Assembly (NCBI RefSeq): GCF_028610675.1
Contig: NZ_JAQQWS010000006.1
Coordinates: forward strand, 1-64,000
Direction of reading: 5' to 3'
Length of the DNA stretch: 64,000 bases
Origin: Alkalihalobacillus pseudalcaliphilus
GTDB lineage: Bacteria; Bacillota; Bacilli; Bacillales; Bacillaceae_D
The notes beneath the pieces were generated by a model. That model had not been told where the DNA came from, made no database searches, and saw nothing but the letters and a program-made list of their open reading frames with translations. Of the stretch, positions 27,512 to 34,510 are shown piece by piece. A program made the position numbers and the translations under genes. The first letter of the stretch is position 1. The number at the start of each line of letters is the position of its first letter.

Positions 27512-27820
27512 TTATTTCTTTAATAGCGAGATCGGTACTGCATCTAAATTGGCTTCCTGATTCCGATAACCCCATGCAAAATGGCCATTTAAATAGGATA
27601 TTTGAAACGTGGATTCCCCATCAAACATAGGGTAAGACTTTCCAGGTTCAAAATCCTTAGGATCTAGTAAATACGCTTTTGCCATCCAAACTTTTCGCTC
27701 ATAGACTGCATATTCATTCATCATTCCGAGCTGTTCTGCTTTTTTTGCCTTCTCATTAAATGTTCGAATGACCGTGTGAAGCTCAGTTTCACCCATTTCA
27801 CTAAAACGCTTCTCTTCCAT
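27512..27820 (-). CDS. yfhH: YfhH-like protein (DUF1811)
   Basis: A 102-residue soluble protein: helical N-terminus (MEEKRFSEMGETELHTVIRT), then a small SH3-like beta region (DFEPGKSYPMFDGESTFQI, GHFAWGYR). This matches YfhH/DUF1811, which follows recX in Bacillus. Start ATG 27820 has AGGGGGAG upstream; the gene starts 14 bases after the recX stop. Function unknown. Confidence 0.85.
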   Translation of the reverse strand: MEEKRFSEMGETELHTVIRTFNEKAKKAEQLGMMNEYAVYERKVWMAKAYLLDPKDFEPGKSYPMFDGESTFQISYLNGHFAWGYRNQEANLDAVPISLLKK

Positions 27821-27833
27821 CCTATTTCTCCCC

Positions 27834-28655
27834 CTAATCAACATCGAGCTCTTTTTCTTTTTCTAGCCAACGGTTAATATCCTCAATGGCAAAACCTTTT
27901 CTGAATAGCCCTTGTTTTATTTTCTGCTCATATTCAAACGTATTATACTTCATAAGGTACTTTTTTTTCATCTTTTCAGCTTGATATTGCAAAGCCAGCC
28001 ATTCCTGTCCGTCCTGCTCTTCTAATTCTATACCACTATAAGCTTGTGTTATAGCAGATTGTTGAAAACCTTTTAATTGTAGTTTTTGCTGCTGTTTTTG
28101 ACGAAAGATAGCTACAGATTCCCTTTCTGAAGGCTTTTGTTTCTGCAACCATTGTTGTAGTTTATCTATTTCCTCATCCAAAGAATACTCAAGGAGTGCG
28201 ACTTCGACATTTTGTATCGACACACCCTTTTGCTTTAACTCCTGAGCAATTTTAATCGGTCCTTTTAATTGAGTATTTTTCTTTGTACGAACAAAGCTTT
28301 TCGCAAATTCTACATCATTTAGCAGTTTCTGTTTTAATAGCTCTTCAATAGCGGCTTCAATATGCTCTACCTTACGCTCTTTCTCTTGTAAGTATTGGCG
28401 TAATTCCCACACAGAGCGCATCCGATACGATAAATAATGAATACTTAGATGATATGTTTTTTTTCTCTCATCTTCATCAATAATTCGAAGAAGCTCTTCT
28501 TCATCCAGCTCTAACCCTTTTTTTATTCCTCTCTTAATCAACACATCCTCATCAACACTAAAGCCATACTCCTCACCTTGACCTTTATCAAGGTAAAGAT
28601 GATACCGCTGCTTAAAGCGCTTATGAGTGGTAATTTTCGTAATTGTAACCTTCAC
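27834..28655 (-). CDS. recX: Regulatory protein RecX
   Basis: A 273-residue protein with the three-helix RecX repeats typical of the longer Firmicute form (LSYRMRSVWELRQYLQEKE near 70; LNDVEFAKSFVRTKKNTQLKGPIKIAQELKQKGV near 110). It modulates RecA filaments. GTG start at 28655 with GGAGGTG five bases upstream; the longer reading starts within the ribosome binding site. Operon with yfhH. Confidence 0.92.
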   Translation of the reverse strand: MKVTITKITTHKRFKQRYHLYLDKGQGEEYGFSVDEDVLIKRGIKKGLELDEEELLRIIDEDERKKTYHLSIHYLSYRMRSVWELRQYLQEKERKVEHIEAAIEELLKQKLLNDVEFAKSFVRTKKNTQLKGPIKIAQELKQKGVSIQNVEVALLEYSLDEEIDKLQQWLQKQKPSERESVAIFRQKQQQKLQLKGFQQSAITQAYSGIELEEQDGQEWLALQYQAEKMKKKYLMKYNTFEYEQKIKQGLFRKGFAIEDINRWLEKEKELDVD

Positions 28656-28678
28656 ATATTCACCTCCACACAAAGATC

Positions 28679-28951
28679 ATCTATTACACAAAGCCCACAT
28701 GGCCAATTCTCAAGTTCAAAAAACTTTCTTACAACATTCATTAAAATAGATAAGAACAAAAACAAAGTGAATGAAAATCCATAGCAAATCTCATCTTCAT
28801 GCTTGTTGGCGAAGTCGATTCACTTGCCACCAACAGCTCTAACAGAAGAAGCGGCTTTTTAAACAGTTGGCACGGTAGCAACGCCATCATTAGGAGTCCC
28901 ACGATCAAAAACGGTGCAGTGTTAGCTAACTTCAAGGTACAAGCTATCGTC
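28679..28951 (+). repeat. Intergenic repeat element R1, interrupted copy
   Basis: 28679-28700 carries the left end (ACACAAAGCCCACATGGC). The palindrome half CTTGCCACCAACA resumes at about 28821 after about 100 bp of unrelated sequence, followed by AAACAGTTGGCAC, TAGGAGTCC and, at 28924, the right module GCTAACTTCAAGGTACAAGC. All these blocks recur in the same order at 35857-36077 and, inverted, at 49226-49458. No gene is supported in 28656-29171. Confidence 0.65.
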
Positions 28952-29171
28952 ACTAGTACACTTTACTCTAATAGTATTTCACTTTCTAAAGGAAAACGTC
29001 AACTCAAATCGAATGTTTAATTATATAACTTAACAGGCATAAGTAAAGTGTCATCAACTATAAAGGAGAGTAGTTGCATCAAGCTATTTTTGACCGTCAG
29101 TCAAGCTCGCTTATCTGCTTATGCGTTCAAAACATCGACTAGGAGTCAACCTGATTTGAAGTATTCGCACT

Positions 29172-29418
29172 AGCTTTCAAACAAAACCCACATATCGAAG
29201 CCACCAACAAACATGAAAGTCAGCTATCGCCTTAACGATTAATAAAGGTTGGTTCAGATGCAAACGCCAAACCATGGAGCATCTGAACAAAATGGTGGTT
29301 AACGTGAAGATGCAGAGGCCAATCCTTGGAGTATCTGCAAGAAAAGGTGCGAAGGTAATCAAGATCCAGCTAACTTCAAGGCACAACCTATCGCCCATAA
29401 GTAACTTTCATATAAAAA
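29172..29418 (+). repeat. Intergenic repeat element R1 carrying about 1.5 copies of the 52-bp unit
   Basis: The left end AAACAAAACCCACAT begins at about 29178, then GCCACCAACAAACATGAAAG. 29255-29345 holds a diverged copy of the 52-bp unit of the 59-kb array (GGAG.ATCTG, GGTGGTTAACGTG, AGATGCAGAGGCCAA, CCTTGGAGTATCTGCA). The right module GCTAACTTCAAGGCACAACC is at 29371, and the end motif TAACTTTCATATAAAA at about 29402-29417 abuts the yfhF ribosome binding site. Confidence 0.7.
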
Positions 29419-29436
29419 AGAAAAGAGGTATAAACA

Positions 29437-30345
29437 ATGAAAATCGCTATAACCGGAGGAACCGGTTTTATCGGCACTAGACTCGTCAATCATTTAATAG
29501 AACAAGGACATGAAGCCATCATTTTAACTAGAAACCCCCAACAACAGCCCAAAAAAGAAAATGTCACTTACGTAAAATGGCTACAGGAGGATGCTACCCC
29601 CGAAAAAGAGCTAGAAGGCATTCAGGCCGTATACCACCTAGCAGGTGAATCAATCGGAAATAAGCGTTGGACAGCTAATCAAAAAGAAAAGATTCTAAAA
29701 AGCCGTATCGACTCAACTAGAGCCTTAATGTCTATACTATCTAAACTAAATAAGAAACCAAATACCCTCATCAGTGCATCAGCAATCGGTTTTTATGGCA
29801 ACTCAGAATCCGCTATCTTTACAGAAAAAGATGAACCTGTTGACGAATCATTTTTAACAACGGTTGTTGGAGAATGGGAAAAAGAAGTTGCTAAAGCACA
29901 AGAATTAGGTATACGGACTGTTTATGCACGCCTAGGCATTGTTTTACACCCAAAAGAAGGAGCTCTCAAACAAATGCTACTCCCCTATAAGTTAGGAATC
30001 GGCGGTCCACTAGGTTCAGGCAAGCAGTGGTTTTCTTGGGTTCATATTCAAGATGTCATTTCATTATTTTACTTTGTGTTATTAAAAGCAGAAATTGACG
30101 GGCCTGTGAATTTCACTTCCCCTAATCCTACACAAATGAATGAATTCGGACGCACAATCGGATCGGTGATAAACAGACCTCATTGGATTCCGATTCCAGG
30201 ATTAGTGATGAAGTTATTACTTGGTGAAATGAGCACCTTAGTCATTGACGGTCAAAAAGTGTTGCCAAATCAAGCCTTACTTCACGAATACCAGTTCCAG
30301 TACCCCCATTTGAAACAAGCACTGACCGACTTGTTACAAGAATAA
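29437..30345 (+). CDS. yfhF: YfhF-like TIGR01777 epimerase-fold protein
   Basis: A 302-residue extended SDR: MKIAITGGTGFIGTRLVNHL at the N-terminus, VYHLAGESIGNKRWT near 67, SASAIGFYG near 109 and the C-terminal DUF1731-type segment LVMKLLLGEMSTLVIDGQKVLP. This is the family once called SulA-like cell division inhibitor (YfhF in B. subtilis), probably a nucleotide-sugar epimerase-like enzyme of unknown substrate. GAGGT lies eight bases before ATG. Its leader is a repeat element. Confidence 0.88.
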   Translation: MKIAITGGTGFIGTRLVNHLIEQGHEAIILTRNPQQQPKKENVTYVKWLQEDATPEKELEGIQAVYHLAGESIGNKRWTANQKEKILKSRIDSTRALMSILSKLNKKPNTLISASAIGFYGNSESAIFTEKDEPVDESFLTTVVGEWEKEVAKAQELGIRTVYARLGIVLHPKEGALKQMLLPYKLGIGGPLGSGKQWFSWVHIQDVISLFYFVLLKAEIDGPVNFTSPNPTQMNEFGRTIGSVINRPHWIPIPGLVMKLLLGEMSTLVIDGQKVLPNQALLHEYQFQYPHLKQALTDLLQE

Positions 30346-30535
30346 GGCACTGACAAAAATTCTCACAAAAAATTTACAAAAAAAATGTATCTTTTTTTCT
30401 AAAAAAACATTAATATATAGGAGGAATCAAGAGTATATTAGCGAAATAGTTATGTAATAAGGATGTAAATCAATTATAACCTTATCTAAGAGCTAATTAT
30501 AAAGCTATACACTGATATATCCAATTATATAAACA

Positions 30536-30602
30536 TTGGGAAGGCAATTGGTGCGCCACCATTTTTACTGGTCCTAGTGGGTTCGATTCCCACCCCGAAT
30601 TT
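30536..30602 (+). ncRNA. tRNA-like RNA element (degenerate, anticodon-loop UUU)
   Basis: Foldable as a cloverleaf: acceptor 30536-30540 with 30594-30598 (5 bp, one wobble; a normal tRNA has 7); D stem GGC/GCC (30543-30545, 30555-30557) with GG in the loop; anticodon stem ACCA/TGGT (30558-30561, 30569-30572) with a 7-base loop whose middle reads TTT after the invariant T; 4-base variable region; perfect T arm GTGGG-TTCGATT-CCCAC (30577-30593). U8 and base 26 are missing and the acceptor top does not pair, so translation competence is unlikely. It recalls the B. cereus pseudo-tRNA called tRNA-Other. See the overlapping hairpins in the next entry. Confidence 0.6.
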
Positions 30603-30670
30603 GATAATGTAACAACTATTAAATTCGAGGGTGGATTTTTTGTGATTTGCCCTCGTCTTAAAAGGAGGGC
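30590..30670 (+). promoter_or_regulatory. Putative leader switch: terminator and SD-sequestering hairpins overlapping the tRNA-like element
   Basis: Hairpin T: 30590-30602 pairs with 30621-30634 (13 bp, one bulged A at 30628) and is followed by six T, a good intrinsic terminator that consumes the 3' strand of the T arm and acceptor. Hairpin A: CGAGGG 30626-30631 with CCCTCG 30650-30655. Hairpin S: GCCCTC 30649-30654 with GAGGGC 30665-30670, covering the AAAGGAGG ribosome binding site of the GNAT gene. T excludes both the tRNA-like fold and A; A excludes S. The pairings are read directly; the switching role is inference. Confidence 0.55.
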
Positions 30671-30677
30671 TTTTCTC

Positions 30678-31241
30678 ATGTACTTAAAAAAACGCGATGT
30701 TTCCGATTGCCACGTATTGTATGATTATTTAATTGACCCAGCCGTTTATCCGTATGTTCGCCATAAGGCAGCATCATACGATGAGTTTGTTTTCTTAACG
30801 AAACAAACGATGGAAGCAGAGGAACGTGGAGAAATCATCTCACGTACAATTACTGACGAATGGGGAGCACCAATCGGAACAATTAACTTGTTTGATATTG
30901 ATAATAAAGCTGGGTTCTTAGGAACTTGGATTGGAAAGCCCTTCTTTGGTAAGGGCTACAATAAAGTGGCCAAGGAATCTTTTTTTGAAGAGTTATTTTA
31001 CCATTGCGAAATTCAAACTGTTTTTATGTGCATTCGTAAGGAAAATATTCGCTCACTTCAAGCCGCAAAAAAACTTCCATACTGCACACTAGCTAATGAA
31101 ATTAGATCAGATATTTATGCACAGCTTAATCAAAGTGCTGACGTATATGACCTTTTTCAAATAGAGAAAGATCATTATTACTTTCATATGGTTCGTATGC
31201 AACAAGAAGAATTTGAAATTCACGAAGTGAAAGAAGCCTAA
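30678..31241 (+). CDS. GNAT family N-acetyltransferase (RimJ/RimL type)
   Basis: A 187-residue acetyltransferase starting MYLKKRDVSDCHVLYDYL. It has beta4 FLGTWIG, the acetyl-CoA loop KPFFGKGYNK (a variant of Q/RxxGxG/A) near residue 96 and the helix after ENIRSLQAAKKL. Acceptor unknown. ATG 30678 has AAAGGAGG nine bases upstream; a GTG at 30642 has none. The leader carries the tRNA-like RNA and nested hairpins, so expression is probably controlled after transcription starts. It follows yfhF but is separated from it by 330 bp. Confidence 0.82.
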   Translation: MYLKKRDVSDCHVLYDYLIDPAVYPYVRHKAASYDEFVFLTKQTMEAEERGEIISRTITDEWGAPIGTINLFDIDNKAGFLGTWIGKPFFGKGYNKVAKESFFEELFYHCEIQTVFMCIRKENIRSLQAAKKLPYCTLANEIRSDIYAQLNQSADVYDLFQIEKDHYYFHMVRMQQEEFEIHEVKEA

Positions 31242-31258
31242 TTATAGGCTTCTTTTTC
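31231..31258 (+). terminator. Terminator after GNAT gene
   Basis: GAAGCCTA and TAGGCTTC with a 4-base loop, followed by TTTTTC; the stem overlaps the stop codon. Confidence 0.85.
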
Positions 31259-31339
31259 ATTTACCTTCATAAATAATGGAATAATTTGTTTATTTTCGTA
31301 CAAACTAAGACTAATAAGATTTGAAAGGAGTGAGTTCCA

Positions 31340-31459
31340 ATGGCTAAAAAGAATGGACAGCAAAATGAAAAGAAGTCATTAAGAAAAGCACAAGAAATGC
31401 AATTTGGTGCCGAGTTTCGAGCCGCAGATCGAGCAGCGAGGAATCCAAAGAATCTTTAG
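31340..31459 (+). CDS. Very small basic protein, possibly YfhE-like
   Basis: 39 residues: MAKKNGQQNEKKSLRKAQEM followed by QFGAEFRAADRAARNPKNL. GAAAGGAG lies eight bases before ATG and the codon usage is clean. The EF-x-AADRAA stretch resembles the short YfhE proteins encoded near yfhF in Bacillus (recalled, uncertain). Lysine and Gln-rich, no membrane segment; possibly a spore-associated small protein. Confidence 0.6.
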   Translation: MAKKNGQQNEKKSLRKAQEMQFGAEFRAADRAARNPKNL

Positions 31460-31519
31460 TAATTTCCACTTTAATCCAGGTAGAGTTTAACCATTTCTCC
31501 CTCCCAAAAACAGTCACTA

Positions 31520-31549
31520 TTGGAGCATAGCAAAATAGCTGTGCTCCAC
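31520..31549. terminator. Hairpin downstream of the 39-residue gene
   Basis: TGGAGCA (31521-31527) pairs with TGCTCCA (31542-31548), with an inner AGC/GCT. No strong T tract, so terminator function is doubtful. Confidence 0.35.
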
Positions 31550-31576
31550 CATAAGTTTAAAAAGGATTCATGCTTT

Positions 31577-31700
31577 AACTAATGCCTTTTCATTCATAAA
31601 CAGTTTTAAGGCTCCACATATTTTGCCGTAGCCCCGCACAAACAATCCTCACCAACAAAAAAAAGTAGTCACTCATCAGGGTTAGTATCCAATATCCACG
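31577..31700 (-). repeat. Intergenic repeat module R2, second copy
   Basis: Reverse complement shares with 22858-23016, in order: TACTAAnCCTGATGnGT, TTTTTTTnGTTGGTG, GGGGCTACGGCAAA and TGAATGAAAAG. It lacks the internal hairpin of the other copy. The whole 31460-32039 stretch holds no supported gene. Confidence 0.6.
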
Positions 31701-32039
31701 TATTTTTGGACCGTTCGCATTAACATTCAAAATATATACCCATTTTTTTAAAACATGACTTTGTTCACCTTCCTCCACATAATAACAACAAAAAATTGCG
31801 ACTTTTTTTAACCTTATGAGAAAACCTAACAATTTGGGAGGATATTCACTAATGGTAACTGTAAGAGACGTTAAGCATTGCTAAGGCTATTCAGAGCACA
31901 ATAATTCCCGATAAGCCCATTTGCCAGTCATACACGATTCCAATAAGATAAAATATGTAGTTTAGTTACAAAAACGTTGGGGAATAGCAATAACTGAAAC
32001 GTCTGACCAACATTAAAACTAGAAACGGAGGAAACAGCT

Positions 32040-32561
32040 ATTAGTATTCAAACCGCAGTTGTAACGAAACAAAAGAATGCCACGATTCAATTTTCACACC
32101 CCACCAAACAAGACGGCTCAGCAATGTGGGAAATCGTAAACGAGACCTCATTAGATCAAAACTCAGCCTATAAGTACATTATGATGGCAGATTTTTTTGC
32201 TGAAACATGCCTTGTAGCTAAACAAAAAGACGATGTGGTTGGCTTTGTTACGGCCTTTAGACAACCTAATCAACCGAATACTCTGTTTATTTGGCAAATT
32301 GGTGTTAAACCTTCTGCTCAAGGCTTAGGTATTGCCTCTCAACTATTGCAGGAATTAATTAAAAGTCGACTTTCACCCAAAATTGAATTTGTTGAAGCCA
32401 CCGTTACTCCATCAAATGGTGCCTCTCAAGCTCTATTCAAAAAACTAGCACAAACGTACGAAACAAACTGTGATATCACCCCTTACTATCAGGAAGATTT
32501 ATTTCCAGGTGAACATCATGAAGAAGAATTAATGTTTAAAATTGGACCATTACCATCTTAA
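32040..32561 (+). CDS. ectA: L-2,4-diaminobutyrate acetyltransferase EctA (apparent ATT start)
   Basis: A 173-residue GNAT enzyme of ectoine synthesis, acetylating diaminobutyrate. Family landmarks: HPTKQDGSAMWEIVNET, AFRQPNQPNTLFIWQIGV and acetyl-CoA loop AQGLGIAS. The family N-terminus requires translation upstream of the first ATG (32124). Between the in-frame TGA at 32004 and that ATG there is no ATG, GTG or TTG in frame at the right place, but ATT 32040 lies eight bases after GGAGG (32027-32031). So either ATT is the start or a G-to-T change destroyed an ATG. First gene of ectABC. Confidence 0.85.
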   Translation: MSIQTAVVTKQKNATIQFSHPTKQDGSAMWEIVNETSLDQNSAYKYIMMADFFAETCLVAKQKDDVVGFVTAFRQPNQPNTLFIWQIGVKPSAQGLGIASQLLQELIKSRLSPKIEFVEATVTPSNGASQALFKKLAQTYETNCDITPYYQEDLFPGEHHEEELMFKIGPLPS

Positions 32562-32649
32562 AGAAAGTAATTAAAAAAATAGGTGTTGTCCACAATAAAA
32601 TATACCTATACACAGTATTGGTATATAAAATAGGAGGAGTACGAGAGAA

Positions 32650-33933
32650 ATGAAGGAAACCAATATGAAGCTATTTGAACAATTAGAATCAGAGGTTCGT
32701 AGTTATGTAAGGAGCTTTCCAACCGTATTCACAAAAGCGACTGGATCAAAAATGTGGGACGAAAAAGGGACTGAATTTATCGATTTCTTCTCAGGTGCTG
32801 GAGCATTGAATTATGGACATAACGATCCAAAGATGAAAGCTAAATTAGTCGATTATATTTTATCTGATGGTATCACTCATTCATTAGATAAAGCGACAAC
32901 AGCTAAAGCACAGTTTCTTGAAGCTTTTAATGAAACGATCCTAAAACCTCGTAACTTAGACTATAAAGTCATGTTCCCTGGACCAACAGGAACAAATACA
33001 GTAGAAAGCGCCCTTAAACTTGCAAGAAAAGTAACAGGACGCACAGATATTATAAGCTTTACAAATGGATTTCATGGTATGACCATTGGTTCATTATCTG
33101 TCACAGGTAATTCGTTTAAAAGAAAAGGTGCAGGAATTCCTTTACACAACGTCGTTACGATGCCTTATGACAGCTTTGTAAGTAACAATCTCGACACTCT
33201 GGAGTATCTCGAGCGGTTCCTCGAAGATAGAGGAAGTGGTGTTGCAATACCTGCAGCCATGATTCTCGAGACAGTCCAAGGTGAAGGTGGTATTAACGCC
33301 GCAAGCTACGAGTGGCTACAAAGAATCGAAAGCATTTGTAAACGCTGGGGAATCTTATTAATCATCGATGATGTTCAAGCAGGAATTGGTCGTACTGGCA
33401 CATTCTTTAGTTTTGAAAAAGCCGGAATTACTCCTGATATTGTTTGCTTATCTAAATCAATTGGTGGTATGGGGCTCCCCTTAGCACTAACTCTAATTAG
33501 ACCTGATCTAGATATTTGGGCACCAGGAGAACATAATGGGACATTTAGAGGCAACAACCATGCGTTTATTACGGCAACGGTCGCATTATCTTATTGGGAA
33601 GATCCAAAGTTTGAACAAACAATTGCTGCAAAATCAAAGAAAACAAAAGACTTCTTAGAAAAAATTGTAATGGATTACCCTGAAATAAAAGGTCATTTCC
33701 GTGGTAGAGGCTTAATGGTAGGGATATGCTCTGAAGTAGAAGGTCTGGCTGCCAAAGTAGCGGCAGAAGCTTTTGAACGAGGCTTAATTATGGAAACGTC
33801 TGGACCAGAGGATGAAGTTTTCAAGCTATTCCCTGCCTTAACTATCGATGATGCTACATTAGAAAAGGGCTTTACCATTTTAGAAGAAAGTGTCAAAGCT
33901 GTTGTAGGTCAAAAAGAAGCGGTGACGAATTAA
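32650..33933 (+). CDS. ectB: Diaminobutyrate-2-oxoglutarate transaminase EctB
   Basis: A 427-residue class III PLP aminotransferase forming L-2,4-diaminobutyrate from aspartate semialdehyde and glutamate. GPTGTNTVESALKLARKVTG near 108, IDDVQAGIGRTG (PLP Asp) near 238, PLP Lys in LSKSIGGMGLPLAL near 268. Start ATG 32650 after AGGAGGAG; ATG 32665 is an alternative. It lies 88 bp after ectA and 73 bp before ectC. Confidence 0.95.
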   Translation: MKETNMKLFEQLESEVRSYVRSFPTVFTKATGSKMWDEKGTEFIDFFSGAGALNYGHNDPKMKAKLVDYILSDGITHSLDKATTAKAQFLEAFNETILKPRNLDYKVMFPGPTGTNTVESALKLARKVTGRTDIISFTNGFHGMTIGSLSVTGNSFKRKGAGIPLHNVVTMPYDSFVSNNLDTLEYLERFLEDRGSGVAIPAAMILETVQGEGGINAASYEWLQRIESICKRWGILLIIDDVQAGIGRTGTFFSFEKAGITPDIVCLSKSIGGMGLPLALTLIRPDLDIWAPGEHNGTFRGNNHAFITATVALSYWEDPKFEQTIAAKSKKTKDFLEKIVMDYPEIKGHFRGRGLMVGICSEVEGLAAKVAAEAFERGLIMETSGPEDEVFKLFPALTIDDATLEKGFTILEESVKAVVGQKEAVTN

Positions 33934-34006
33934 TTAGACGTTAAAACTTGGAAAATATAGATGTGATTAAAAGAATATATAGACGAATACATGGAGGTAA
34001 TCACTA

Positions 34007-34405
34007 ATGAAAGTTGTCAAACTTGCAGATGTAATCGGAACAGAACATGATGTAAAAAACGAAGATAAAACATGGAATAGTCGACGCCTAGTATTAAAAA
34101 AGGATGGAATGGGCTACTCCGTACATGACACTATTATCTATGCAGGAACAGAAACTCATATTTGGTATCAAAATCACCTTGAATCAGTTTATTGCATTGA
34201 AGGTGAAGGTGAAGTAGAAACATTGGCAGATGGAAAAGTTTGGCCAATTAAAAAAGATGAAATCTATGTGCTTGATAAACATGATGAGCATTTACTTCGA
34301 GCAAAAACAGACATGAGAATGGTTTGTGTCTTTAATCCACCTATTACTGGGAATGAAGTACATGATGAAAATGGTGTCTACCCTGTAGATAACTCAGATG
34401 AATAA
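34007..34405 (+). CDS. ectC: L-ectoine synthase EctC
   Basis: A 132-residue cupin that cyclises N-gamma-acetyl-diaminobutyrate to ectoine. Landmarks: SRRLVLKKDGMGYSVHDT, metal/substrate strand HIWYQNHLESVYCIEGEGEV, and the C-terminal HDEHLLRA and CVFNPPITG. GGAGG precedes ATG. It completes the osmoprotectant operon; no ectD hydroxylase is in the window. Confidence 0.95.
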   Translation: MKVVKLADVIGTEHDVKNEDKTWNSRRLVLKKDGMGYSVHDTIIYAGTETHIWYQNHLESVYCIEGEGEVETLADGKVWPIKKDEIYVLDKHDEHLLRAKTDMRMVCVFNPPITGNEVHDENGVYPVDNSDE

Positions 34406-34464
34406 AACGAGTGATCATTAATAACTAAACTCCACCTCCAATAACTCAAGCTAATAGTAAATGA

Positions 34465-34505
34465 AAAACAGCAAGTGGTAACCACCAATCACTACTTGCT
34501 GTTTT
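34465..34505. terminator. Bidirectional terminator after ectC
   Basis: AAAAACAGCAAGT pairs with ACTTGCTGTTTT across a 17-base loop; A and T flanks serve ectC and the opposing oxidoreductase gene. Confidence 0.85.
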
Positions 34506-34510
34506 ACTTT

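Noticed and set aside
30536..30602. Functional tRNA-Lys(UUU)
   Set aside because: Acceptor stem has only 5 pairs, U8 and base 26 are absent and the sequence differs wholly from Bacillus tRNA-Lys.
30497..30679. 60-residue minus-strand ORF
   Set aside because: It is the complement of the tRNA-like element and hairpins; no RBS and no recognisable protein.
31590..31832. 80-residue minus-strand ORF
   Set aside because: Overlaps repeat module R2, no RBS, no recognisable domain.
31921..31954. Promoter TTGCCA...TAAAAT for ectABC
   Set aside because: The spacer would be 22 bases, too long for a sigma-A promoter; no better candidate is evident.
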